DNA of 27,044 nucleotides from Nocardiopsis sp. NRRL B-16309 (lineage in GTDB: Bacteria > Actinomycetota > Actinomycetes > Streptosporangiales > Streptosporangiaceae), in assembly GCF_001279585.1 (NCBI RefSeq), contig NZ_LGEC01000096.1:1-27044 (forward strand), given 5' to 3'. The notes below the pieces were generated by a model. That model ran no database searches. It was not told the DNA's origin and worked only from the letters and a program-made list of their open reading frames with translations. How positions within the stretch are numbered: position 1 is the stretch's first letter; each line of letters starts with the position of its first letter. The translations under genes and the position numbers were made by a program. This document shows positions 7,085 to 15,000 of the stretch, one piece after another.

Positions 7085-8485
7085 TCACCCGCCGATCGAG
7101 CGCAGGGCGCCGAAGACGCCGAAACCGGCCAGGACGAGGGAGAAGACCGCCACGCACAGCAGGAGCTGGATGATCTCGGCGGCCCTGCCCCAGTGCGGCA
7201 GCTGACGGCGTCCGGGGACCGACCACGAGACGAGCGCCAGGAGCGTGGTGACGGCGAAGAGCGCGAGCAGGGCCAGCGAGCGCGGCACGGGGGCGGCCGT
7301 CAGCGCCGTGTCCAGCGCCAGCGCGGTGAGGCCGATCCAGGCCGGGGCGACCATGGCCACGCGCTGCCAGGCACCGGCGAGGCCGCGCGTCTGTAGCAGC
7401 ATGACCAGGGACACGATGACGCACATCGTCACCGCGACCCAGCCGGTCGACACGGCCAGCACGACCAGGCACACGGTGAGCACCGCGCCGGTCGACGCGT
7501 ACAGGGCGGTCTGGAAGCGGTCGGCCAGGTGGGTGCGGTCCAGGACGGCGCGGGCGGGGAAGGGCTCGATGCCCTCCTGGAGCTGTTCGGGGTTGGCGGG
7601 CAGCGGGGGCAGCCGCAGTCCGGCGAGGCGGAACGCCAGCTGCGGGGCGAACGTGCCGGTGAGCAGGCCGACCAGGGCGATCAGGCCCGCCACAGCCGCC
7701 ACGGAGGCGCCCGGCAGGAACATCAGCGCCAGGGCGCCCAGCAGCACGAGCACCTCGGCGGTGAACAGCCCGGTGAAGAAGGGCACCGACCCGGCCACGG
7801 CCGCCACGCCCAGCACGGTGGCCCCCGCGGCGCACATCGCCCCGGTGAGCAGGACCGCGCCGAGCAGGCCCGTGCCCGGCTCGCCGGTGGGGACCGCGGC
7901 CCCGGCCAGGGCCATGTACAGGGTCGCCATCGCGGCGAGCCCGGTGGCCGCGGGCAGGTCGCCCATCGCCCGGGAGGCCGCCCACGCCGACAGCAGCATC
8001 AGGACCGCCGAGGAGGCGGCGGTCAGCGCGGTGAGCCCGCCGGAGCCGCCGGCGGCCAGGACCACCAGGCCGGTGAGCAGGACCAGCAGGCCCAGGCACT
8101 GGAGCAGGCCCCGGGTGAAGGCGGGGCGCCAGCGGTCGGGGCGCTCGGCCATGCCCGTGGCGACCCCGTCGGTGAGGTCGTCGAAGTGGATGGGCGGCAG
8201 CTGGTCCCGGCGGGGGCGCAGGTACAGCGTCTCGCCGTGGCACAGGCCGAGCGACCTGATGGTCTCGTCCTCCTCGAACGGCTCGTCGCCGAGCTGTTGC
8301 AGCACCCAGCCGTCGTGTTCGAGTCCGCTCTCGTCGAGGTCCTCGCCGTTGTCGCCCTCGGCGTAGAGCACGAAGGTCGGCAGCAGCTCGGACAGGGGGA
8401 CCTCGGACGGCGCGGCGATCTCGAAGGACCTGCTGGGGGCGCGGATGAGCAGGCGGCACAGGTCCGCGGCGGCAGGATCGTTCAT
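7085..8485 (-). CDS. eccD: Type VII secretion integral membrane protein EccD
   Basis: EccD forms the membrane vestibule of the ESX complex, two copies per protomer. The protein has a ubiquitin-like cytosolic domain at residues about 8-100, with LPTFVLYAEG and HDGWVLQQLG typical of the family, and TIRSLGLCHGETLYLRPR at its end. About eleven hydrophobic segments follow, the last ending FGVFGALRSIGG. At 466 residues it has the usual length. I place the start at the ATG at 8485 (MNDPAAADLCRLL). An in-frame ATG five codons upstream and a GTG-type leader from 8548 are possible, but the extra residues look like untranslated sequence. It is the first gene of the leftward run eccD-eccB-esx-esx and faces eccC across a 210-base divergent region. 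Confidence 0.95.
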   Translation of the reverse strand: MNDPAAADLCRLLIRAPSRSFEIAAPSEVPLSELLPTFVLYAEGDNGEDLDESGLEHDGWVLQQLGDEPFEEDETIRSLGLCHGETLYLRPRRDQLPPIHFDDLTDGVATGMAERPDRWRPAFTRGLLQCLGLLVLLTGLVVLAAGGSGGLTALTAASSAVLMLLSAWAASRAMGDLPAATGLAAMATLYMALAGAAVPTGEPGTGLLGAVLLTGAMCAAGATVLGVAAVAGSVPFFTGLFTAEVLVLLGALALMFLPGASVAAVAGLIALVGLLTGTFAPQLAFRLAGLRLPPLPANPEQLQEGIEPFPARAVLDRTHLADRFQTALYASTGAVLTVCLVVLAVSTGWVAVTMCVIVSLVMLLQTRGLAGAWQRVAMVAPAWIGLTALALDTALTAAPVPRSLALLALFAVTTLLALVSWSVPGRRQLPHWGRAAEIIQLLLCVAVFSLVLAGFGVFGALRSIGG

Positions 8486-8529
8486 CGGATTCCCACCCAT
8501 TCGGGCGACTCGTTCTGGAGTGTGAGTGA

Positions 8530-8573
8530 CCGTAACACCGGGTGACACTTTTTTGGAAGTGTGTGTGTTACGG
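8530..8573. promoter_or_regulatory. Nested palindrome in the eccD/eccC divergent region (candidate operator)
   Basis: CCGTAACAC (8530-8538) and GTGTTACGG (8565-8573) are perfect inverted repeats. Inside them ACACTT (8545-8550) and AAGTGT (8557-8562) form a second inverted repeat around TTTTGG. The AT content here is far above the surrounding DNA. Lying between two divergent ESX transcription units, it is well placed to bind a dimeric regulator controlling both, or to overlap the eccD promoter. No regulator gene is in the window. The structure is seen; the function is inferred. Confidence 0.55.
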
Positions 8574-8582
8574 CTCCTGCGG

Positions 8583-8610
8583 TTGTGATCTCGTGTGGCA
8601 ACGATAGCGT
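8583..8610 (+). promoter_or_regulatory. Possible sigma70-type promoter for eccC
   Basis: TTGTGA (8583-8588) and TAGCGT (8605-8610) are separated by 16 bases and lie in the only AT-enriched patch upstream of eccC. They would give a leader of roughly 80 bases. The match to consensus is weak at both boxes, so this is a candidate only. Confidence 0.3.
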
Positions 8611-8695
8611 TTGGTTGGCATCATGGGAACGGGTGAGCCCGTCCCGAGGGCCATTCCGGTCACCGCGTCCACCCGGTCAGGGAGGCACCCGCCCC

Positions 8696-11600
8696 GTGAG
8701 CACGATCCTCGTCCGCCGACCGCCCCGCCGCCCCGGCCCCGACCTGCCCAAGGGCGAGATCACCCTCCAGGAACCGCCCGAGCTGGCCGAACCGCAGTCG
8801 AGCATGTCCTCGGTGTTCATGTACCTGCCGATGGCGCTGACCTCGATGGCGATGATGATGCTCTTCATCCGCCCGGGCGGCGGTGGCGGCTCGGTCATGC
8901 CCTACGTCGCCGGCGGCATGATGCTCGTCGGCGCCGTGGCGATGCTCGGCGGCCAGTACCTGCGCACCCAGCTGGAGCGCCGGCGCAGGCTCAACGACGA
9001 CCGGCGCGACTACCTGCGCTACCTCGGGCAGATGCGCGCCCGGCTGCGCGAGGTCGTCACCGAGCAGCGCGACGCCATGCTCTGGCGGGCGCCCCAGCCC
9101 GACGCCCTGTGGTCGGTCGTGCGGACCTCCCGGCTGTGGGAGCGGCGGGCCGACGACCCCGACTTCGCCGAGGTGCGTATCGGCGTGGGCGAGCAGGCGA
9201 TGGCCATGGCCATCTCACCGGTCGCCTCCAAGCCCGTGGAGGACCTCGAACCCCTCACCGCGCACGCGCTGCGCCGGTTCATCCGCGCCTACGGCACCGT
9301 GGAGGACCAGCCCGTCCAGGTGTACCTGCGCGGCTACGCGCGGGTCTCGCTGCGCGGCGACACCGAGGCCTGCCGCGCCCTGGTCCGCGCCCTCCTCGGC
9401 CAGCTCACCGTCTTCCACGCGCACGACGAGCTGCGCGTGGCCGTGTGCGCCTCGGACGAGGCAAGGCCCGCGTGGGTGTGGACCAAGTGGCTGCCGCACG
9501 CCCAGCACCACTCCGCGCGCGACGGCGCCGGACCGGCGCGCCTGATCAGCGCCAACGCCCTGGATCTGGAACGGCTCATCGGCGACGACATGGCCGACCG
9601 CCCCCGCTACGACCCCTCAGCCGTCCCCGACCGCGAGGAGCCCTACACCGTCATCGTCGTCGACGGCGGCGAGGTGCCCGTCGGATCGCGCCTGCTCGGC
9701 GGCGGCTACCGCAACGCCGTCGTCATCGACGTGGCCGACCCCATGCCGCCCGACGACGACCCCTACACCCTCTCGCTGCGCGTGGAGGGGGACCGGCTCG
9801 TCATGCTCTCCCAGGACCACAGCGGGCGCTCCGTGGAGACCGCGCTAGGCCGGCCCGACTCCCTCGGCGCCACCCGGGCCACCAGCCTGGCCCGGCTCCT
9901 GGCCCCCTACCGGGTCAGCATGCAGGCCGAGGTCACCGAGCCGCTGACCACCGACTTCGAGCTGACCACCCTGGTCGGGATCCCCGACCTGCACGCCCAC
10001 GACACCGAGCGCATGTGGAGCGATCTGCACCCCAAGAACCGGCTGCGCGTGCCCATCGGCATCACCGCGGAGGGGGCGCCGCTGGAGCTGGACCTCAAGG
10101 AGTCGGCCCTGGGCGGGATGGGACCGCACGGCATGCTGATCGGCGCCACCGGCTCCGGCAAGAGCGAGCTGCTGCGCACGCTCGTCCTGGCGCTGGCGAT
10201 GACCCACTCCTCCGAGACGCTCAACTTCGTCCTCGTCGACTTCAAGGGCGGCGCCACCTTCATCGGCCTCGACGGGCTGCGGCACACCTCCGCCCTGATC
10301 ACCAACCTGGCCGACGAGGCGATCCTGGTCGACCGCATGCAGGACGCCCTGCACGGCGAGCTCATCCGCCGCCAGGAACTGCTGCGCGCCGCCGGGAACT
10401 TCAGCTCCGTCCACGAGTACGAGCGCGCCCGCGAGGCCGACCCCTCCATGGACCCGCTGCCGACCCTGTTCGTGGTCGTCGACGAGTTCAGCGAGCTGCT
10501 GGCGGCCCACCGCGACTTCATGGACCTCTTCGTCATGATCGGCCGCCTCGGCCGCAGCCTCGGCGTGCACCTGCTGCTCGCCTCCCAGCGCCTGGACGAG
10601 GGCCGCACGCACCAGCTGGAGGGCCACCTGTCCTACCGGATCGCGCTGCGCACGTTCTCCGCCATCGAGAGCCGCGGCGTGCTCGGCGTCCCCGACGCCC
10701 ACCAGCTCCCGTCCTCACCCGGAAACGGCTACCTCAAGACCGACACCGAGACGCTCATCCGCTTCAAGGCCGCCTACGTCTCCGGCGCCTACCGGGTGCG
10801 CCCGCGCGCGGCGCGGCGCCATGCCGTGGGCAGCGAGGTCGTGCCGTTCCTGGACGGGCCCGTCCCCCTGGCCGCCCCCGAACCCGAGGCGCCCGTCGAG
10901 GAGGAGGCCGAGGAGACCCCCGACACCCTGCTGGCGGTGGCCCTGGACCGGCTGCACGGGCACGGCCCCGCCGCCCGGGAGGTGTGGCTGCCGCCGCTGG
11001 ACGTGCCGCCGCTGCTCGACGAGCTGCTGCGTATGGTGGGCGTCCGCCTGCCCGAGGGCGGCCTGGCCTGGACCGGCGCCGGACGGCTGAAGGTCCCGCT
11101 GGGCACGGTCGACCGGCCCTTCGAGCACACCCGCCTGCCGCTCACCGCCGACCTGACCGGCGCGGGCGGCCACGTGGGCATCGCGGGCGGCCCGCAGAGC
11201 GGCAAGAGCACCCTGCTCGCTTCGCTCATCCTCGGGCTGTCCGTGCTCAACACCCCCGCCCAGGTGCAGTTCTACGGCATCGACTGCGGCGGCGGCGTGC
11301 TCCAGACCCTCGGCGCCCTGCCGCACGTGGGCAGCGTCGCCGCGCGCACCGACGAACGGCGCATCAACCGCACCATCATGGAGATGCACGAGCTCATCAC
11401 CAAGCGCGAGACGTTCTTCGCCGAGAACGGCATCGACTCGATGGCCACCTACCGCCGCCGCAGGGCCGCCGGCGAGTTCGCCGACCAGCCGCACGGCGAC
11501 GTCTTCCTCGTCATCGACGGCTGGGGCACCATCCGCCAGGACCTCACCGACCTGGTCGCCCCCATCGTCCAGCTCGTCCAGCGCGGCCTCAACTACGGGC

Positions 11601-12658
11601 TGCACGTGGTGGTGGCGTCCCCGCGCTGGGCCGACTTCAACACCGGCGTGCGCGACCTGATGGGCACCAGGATCGAGCTGCGGCTGGGCGACCCGGTCGA
11701 CTCGATGGTGCACATGCGCGTCGCCCAGACCGTCCCCCGCGTGCCCGGACGCGGGATCACCGAGGACAAGTACCACTTCCTCACCGGCCTGCCCCGGGCC
11801 GACGGCGACGCCGACCCGGTCACGCTCTCGGCCGGGGTCGCCGAGCTGATCGAGCGGATCCGCGACGCCTGGGACGGACCCGAGGCACCACCCGTGCGCA
11901 CGCTCCCGCGCGTGCTGCACGCGGCGGACCTGCCCGCCTCCGAACTGACCCCCGGAGGAGGGCTGAAGGTCGCCCTGGGCCTGGAGAGCCGGCGGATGCG
12001 GCCGTTCTGGCACGACTTCTCCGCCACCCCGCACCTGATCGTGGTCGGCGACACCGAGACCGGCAAGACCACGCTGATCCGCCACATCACCAACGCCATC
12101 CGCGAGCACTACGGCGCCACCACCGCCCGGGTGGTCCTGGCCGACCAGCGGCGCCAGCTCTTCGACGCCGTCCCCAAGGAGATGCAGCTCGGCTACGCGG
12201 TCTCGGCCGAGAGCGTCAAGGAGATGATGGTCGCCGCCGCCCAGGCGATGAAGGCCCGGCTGCCCGGACCGGAGATCGAACCCGAGCGCATCCGCAAGCG
12301 CGACTGGTGGACGGGGCCGGAGCTGTTCCTGATCATCGACGACTTCGAGATGGTCGCCGGGAGCGGGCCCAGCCCCCTCGCGCCGCTGCTGCCGCTGCTC
12401 TCCCAAGGCGCGGAGATCGGGATGCACGTCATCCTCGTCCACGCGGCGGGCGGCTTCGCCCGGGCCTCGTCCGACCCCGTCATCCGCTCGCTCATCGACT
12501 TCAACACCCCGAGCATCATGCTGTCCTGCCCGCCGTCGGAGGGGATGCTGTTCGGCAACATCCGGGCGCGCACGATGCCGCCCGGCCGGGCGCTGTGGAT
12601 CTCCCGGCGCGACCCCGTCGAGGTCCAGCTCGCCATCGCCGAGGGAGCCTCCGAGTAG
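8696..12658 (+). CDS. eccC: Type VII secretion ATPase EccC (fused EccCa-EccCb)
   Basis: EccC is the FtsK/SpoIIIE-type motor that recognises and drives substrates through the ESX pore. The 1,320-residue protein starts at GTG 8696, with AGGGAGG ten bases upstream; this gives the family opening VSTILVRRPPR. Two membrane helices lie at about 40-58 and 66-86. Three ATPase domains follow. Walker A lysines are K489 (GATGSGKS), K837 (GPQSGKS) and K1124 (GDTETGKT). Walker B ends are VVVDE (D596-E597), LVIDG (D941) and LIIDD (D1215). Only the first keeps the acidic pair with Glu expected of an active site. This agrees with studied EccC proteins in which domain 1 hydrolyses ATP and domains 2 and 3 mainly bind nucleotide and substrate. 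The gene is complete, transcribed away from eccD, and followed by a perfect hairpin. Confidence 0.97.
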   Translation: MSTILVRRPPRRPGPDLPKGEITLQEPPELAEPQSSMSSVFMYLPMALTSMAMMMLFIRPGGGGGSVMPYVAGGMMLVGAVAMLGGQYLRTQLERRRRLNDDRRDYLRYLGQMRARLREVVTEQRDAMLWRAPQPDALWSVVRTSRLWERRADDPDFAEVRIGVGEQAMAMAISPVASKPVEDLEPLTAHALRRFIRAYGTVEDQPVQVYLRGYARVSLRGDTEACRALVRALLGQLTVFHAHDELRVAVCASDEARPAWVWTKWLPHAQHHSARDGAGPARLISANALDLERLIGDDMADRPRYDPSAVPDREEPYTVIVVDGGEVPVGSRLLGGGYRNAVVIDVADPMPPDDDPYTLSLRVEGDRLVMLSQDHSGRSVETALGRPDSLGATRATSLARLLAPYRVSMQAEVTEPLTTDFELTTLVGIPDLHAHDTERMWSDLHPKNRLRVPIGITAEGAPLELDLKESALGGMGPHGMLIGATGSGKSELLRTLVLALAMTHSSETLNFVLVDFKGGATFIGLDGLRHTSALITNLADEAILVDRMQDALHGELIRRQELLRAAGNFSSVHEYERAREADPSMDPLPTLFVVVDEFSELLAAHRDFMDLFVMIGRLGRSLGVHLLLASQRLDEGRTHQLEGHLSYRIALRTFSAIESRGVLGVPDAHQLPSSPGNGYLKTDTETLIRFKAAYVSGAYRVRPRAARRHAVGSEVVPFLDGPVPLAAPEPEAPVEEEAEETPDTLLAVALDRLHGHGPAAREVWLPPLDVPPLLDELLRMVGVRLPEGGLAWTGAGRLKVPLGTVDRPFEHTRLPLTADLTGAGGHVGIAGGPQSGKSTLLASLILGLSVLNTPAQVQFYGIDCGGGVLQTLGALPHVGSVAARTDERRINRTIMEMHELITKRETFFAENGIDSMATYRRRRAAGEFADQPHGDVFLVIDGWGTIRQDLTDLVAPIVQLVQRGLNYGLHVVVASPRWADFNTGVRDLMGTRIELRLGDPVDSMVHMRVAQTVPRVPGRGITEDKYHFLTGLPRADGDADPVTLSAGVAELIERIRDAWDGPEAPPVRTLPRVLHAADLPASELTPGGGLKVALGLESRRMRPFWHDFSATPHLIVVGDTETGKTTLIRHITNAIREHYGATTARVVLADQRRQLFDAVPKEMQLGYAVSAESVKEMMVAAAQAMKARLPGPEIEPERIRKRDWWTGPELFLIIDDFEMVAGSGPSPLAPLLPLLSQGAEIGMHVILVHAAGGFARASSDPVIRSLIDFNTPSIMLSCPPSEGMLFGNIRARTMPPGRALWISRRDPVEVQLAIAEGASE

Positions 12659-12687
12659 GCGGAGGGCGGCTTCGGCCCGGCACGGGG

Positions 12688-12730
12688 CCGTCCGGGGCGG
12701 ACACCGGGAGGCGGCCCCCGCCCCGGACGG
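12688..12730 (+). terminator. Perfect 13-bp hairpin downstream of eccC
   Basis: CCGTCCGGGGCGG (12688-12700) and CCGCCCCGGACGG (12718-12730) are exact reverse complements around a 17-base loop, 29 bases after the eccC stop. The gene arriving from the other side ends at 12939, so the hairpin could serve convergent transcripts in both directions. No clear T-run follows immediately; only a loose TTCAG and, later, GGTTT are seen. Confidence 0.6.
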
Positions 12731-12845
12731 TTCAGCCCGGTTCGGCCTGGTTTGCCCCGATGCGGGCCCCCGGCTTCGGTGCCCGCCCCGGTCCGGCACA
12801 GTCACCGGGAGCTGGCCCTCCTGCCGGGCGGGCAGCGGCCCAGGC

Positions 12846-12955
12846 GTGCGGCCTGACGCGAGGGCGGTTTCGGATGAGCGGGCGCGAGGCTCCTTCGGGA
12901 ACTGGGTTCAGGAGTGCGGCCTGACGCGAGGGGCGGCGTCAGATGAGCGGGCGCG
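12846..12955. repeat. Direct repeat duplicating the 3' end of the mycosin gene
   Basis: A 41-42 base block starting GTGCGGCCTGACGCGAGG and ending GATGAGCGGGCGCG occurs at 12846-12886 and again at 12914-12955, with a few mismatches and one indel. The right copy contains the mycosin stop codon and its last codons; the left copy lies in noncoding DNA. It looks like a short tandem duplication of the gene end. Confidence 0.75.
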
Positions 12956-14261
12956 GGTCCTCCTCCGGCGTCACCCGCTCGCCCGGGGCGGCCGGGCGCC
13001 AGTTCCGGGTCCGGCCGTGGCGCAGCACCACCCCCGCGAGTGAGCACAGCACCACGACCAGCCCGGCGACGCCCACCACCGCCACGGTTCCGGGCACCTC
13101 CACCGATCCGCGCGGGGAGGGGTCCGGCACGAAGGGGTCGCCGACGACGCCCGCCGTCCCCGCCTCGGCGGCGGCGACCGGGTCGCCGGACAGCGCGCCC
13201 GGCGGGTCGATCCGCCCGCTGCCCACCACCGGGTCGCGCGGGCCCAGCGCGGAGCCGTAGGCGGTCGCCGTCAACCGCTCCCGGACCTGGGCCGGGCCCG
13301 CGTCCGGCTCGCGCGCGGCCAACAGAGCGGCCGTGCCCGCGACGAAGGCGGCGGCCACACCGTCGCCCCCGGCCGTGACGTGGCCCTCTCCGCCCGGCCC
13401 CACGCTCAGCACGCGGTCACCGGGTGCGGTGACGTCCACCCGCGCCAGCTCGCCGTTGAACCGGATCAGGGGCTCGGCCAGCACGGGCGCCCCCTCGGCG
13501 TCGTGCGCGGCCACGCTCAGGACCGCCGGATCCTGGGCCGGGTGGCCCGGCACCGGGCCCTCGGACGTGAGCACGGTGGCCGGAGCGACCACGAGCGCGC
13601 CCGCCTCCGTCGCCGAGGCGACCGCCTCGTCCAGGGCCTGCGAGCCCTCGACGGCCGCCGTGCCCACCAGCACGACCCGCGCGCCGGCGTCGACGGCGTC
13701 ACCGATGCCCGAGGCGAGGCCGTCCGAAGAGACGATCCCCGTGTCCGGGTCTCCGACCGGGACGGGAATCACATCCGCCTCGGGTGCCACACCCACGAAC
13801 CCGCTCCCGGGCAGGGGGCGGGCGGCCACGACCCCGGCCAGGAACGTGCCGTACCCGAGGCAGTCGGCGGAGGCGCCGTCCCCGACCGCGCCGGTCAGGG
13901 CGGGCACTCCGCCGTCCACCGCGGTGGCCAGGACCGCGACGGACACACCGCTCCCGCGGCTCAGCTCGTGGGCGCTCGCCAGCCCCAGGGCGGGGAACGT
14001 CCACGGGACCCGTTCCACGACGTCGGTACCGGGTTCGGCGCACGCGTCGTCGGCGCCCTTGAACTGGGTGATCTGGGGCAGCGCCGTCGGTTCGTCCGCC
14101 CACGCCGGTACGGGGGCGGCGACCGGGGCGAGAAGCGGCCCGCACACGAGGAGGGAGGCGGCGACCCCTCGCAGACGGCGGCGCACGAGGGCCGGAGACG
14201 CCGCGCGGCGCGGCCGTGGAGCGCGCGGGAGTCGGTGGTGGTCGGGGCGCTGCTGGTCCAT
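12939..14261 (-). CDS. mycP: Mycosin-type (S8 subtilase-fold) type VII protein lacking all catalytic residues
   Basis: Mycosins are membrane-anchored subtilases that cap the extracytoplasmic side of ESX complexes. The best start is the ATG at 14261 (440 residues), which has GGAGAG nine bases upstream; the ATG at 14288 has no ribosome site. A signal peptide or N-terminal membrane segment covers about 27-55 (VAASLLVCGPLLAPVAA). A subtilase-like domain follows, and a C-terminal membrane helix (VAVVGVAGLVVVLCSLAG) ends in a charged tail. The fold motifs are recognisable, but the active site is gone. VAV(V/I)DTG reads VAVLATAV (Asp to Ala112), DGHGT reads CLGYGT (His to Tyr137), GTSxAAP reads GDGVAAA (Ser to Gly301), and the oxyanion Asn of AGN is Thr. 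The frame is intact with normal codon use, so this is an evolved pseudoenzyme rather than a decaying gene. A purely structural role with EccB is inferred. Confidence 0.88.
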   Translation of the reverse strand: MDQQRPDHHRLPRAPRPRRAASPALVRRRLRGVAASLLVCGPLLAPVAAPVPAWADEPTALPQITQFKGADDACAEPGTDVVERVPWTFPALGLASAHELSRGSGVSVAVLATAVDGGVPALTGAVGDGASADCLGYGTFLAGVVAARPLPGSGFVGVAPEADVIPVPVGDPDTGIVSSDGLASGIGDAVDAGARVVLVGTAAVEGSQALDEAVASATEAGALVVAPATVLTSEGPVPGHPAQDPAVLSVAAHDAEGAPVLAEPLIRFNGELARVDVTAPGDRVLSVGPGGEGHVTAGGDGVAAAFVAGTAALLAAREPDAGPAQVRERLTATAYGSALGPRDPVVGSGRIDPPGALSGDPVAAAEAGTAGVVGDPFVPDPSPRGSVEVPGTVAVVGVAGLVVVLCSLAGVVLRHGRTRNWRPAAPGERVTPEEDPRPLI

Positions 14262-14270
14262 GCCGGGTGT

Positions 14271-14276
14271 CTCTCC
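14271..14276 (-). promoter_or_regulatory. Ribosome-binding site deciding the mycosin start
   Basis: On the minus strand GGAGAG lies nine bases before the ATG at 14261. The upstream in-frame ATG at 14288 is preceded only by C-rich sequence, so the shorter reading is preferred. Confidence 0.6.
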
Positions 14277-14288
14277 GTGCGTCGTCAT

Positions 14289-14508
14289 CGGGGGTGGAGT
14301 GGGGTGGTGAGGGAGGGGGCCGTGGGAGATGAGGCGGTGATCGGTCGGGTGGGCGGAATGCGGCGGTGAGAGCTGCGGGCGGTTCGGGTGGGCCTGCGAC
14401 AGGGGAGGCCGTGGTCGGTGGCGTGGTGAGGGGTGTGGCGGTGAGAGGTGGGGCCGTGGGTGCTCGGATGGTGCGAATGAGGGCGATGCGGGGCCGCGGG
14501 CGCCCGGG
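14289..14508. other. C-rich intergenic stretch with CTCACC words
   Basis: Between the 163-residue gene and the mycosin the minus strand is strongly C-rich and repeats CTCACC and CACCGCC several times. I see no hairpin, promoter or plausible small gene. The genes on both sides are on the same strand and may be cotranscribed through it. Confidence 0.4.
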
Positions 14509-15000
14509 TCAGGACCGGGCGATCAGCTCCAGCGTCGCCAGGTCTGGGGCGGTCGAGACGACCGGGGCGGGTGCCCCGCCTCCGGTGTCCACCGGCTCCG
14601 CCGCCGCCCGGTCCAGGGCCCGCAGAGGGCTCAGCCCCTCGCCTCTGCGCTCGACGAGCCATCGGATCCAGTGGCCCTTGGCCGCCGCGCCCTCGGCCTC
14701 CGCGCGCCCGGCGGCGACGAAGGACGCGGCGTCGTCGGTCTCGGCGGCCCACAGGTACCCCAGCACGTCGGCGCCGTGTCCGCCGCCGCGGATCGGCAGG
14801 TACCGCACGGGGGCGGCCGTCACCGGGGAGTAGCTGCGCCGGTCGGTGGTGAACGGGGCCAACGGCCCCCATGTACGGGCACGATCCTCTCCGGGCCGCC
14901 CGCGATGTGCGGCCGTGGGCTCGTGCCGGTCCTCGGATGGTGCTCCGCTCTCAGCCATGGGCTCCTGCCCTTCCTCGGCTCTCCTTCCATGCTCAGCCAT
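14509..15000 (-). CDS. 163-residue protein overlapping the end of the giant ART gene (candidate partner or immunity protein)
   Basis: The start ATG overlaps the giant gene's stop in ATGGCTGA, so translation is probably coupled; GAGGGAG lies nine bases upstream. A second in-frame ATG at 14958 has its own ribosome site, and the 13-base start context is duplicated, so a 149-residue form is possible. After a charged variable N-terminus of about 45 residues comes a compact segment: VRYLPIRGGGHGADVLGYLW, then an Asp/Ala region (TDDAASF), an amphipathic stretch (KGHWIRWLVERRGEGLSPLRAL) and a hydrophobic end (DLATLELIARS). There is no signal peptide or membrane segment, so it should stay in the cytoplasm. 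I do not recognise the family with confidence. Immediate overlap downstream of a C-terminal ART domain is the usual place for a cognate immunity protein, but a chaperone for export is equally possible. Confidence 0.75.
   Translation of the reverse strand: MAEHGRRAEEGQEPMAESGAPSEDRHEPTAAHRGRPGEDRARTWGPLAPFTTDRRSYSPVTAAPVRYLPIRGGGHGADVLGYLWAAETDDAASFVAAGRAEAEGAAAKGHWIRWLVERRGEGLSPLRALDRAAAEPVDTGGGAPAPVVSTAPDLATLELIARS

Noticed and set aside
7081..7090. Possible frameshift joining eccD and eccB
   Set aside because: Both proteins are full length with family-typical ends; TGAgATG is ordinary translational coupling.
8611..12924. A 1,437-residue plus-strand frame overlapping eccC
   Set aside because: It is Arg/Pro/Ala-rich nonsense in the +1 frame of eccC; the eccC frame has clear ATPase motifs and a proper start.
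12939..14261. Calling the mycosin a pseudogene
   Set aside because: The frame is intact over 440 codons with uniform codon use, signal peptide and anchor; only active-site positions have changed, which points to a retained pseudoenzyme.
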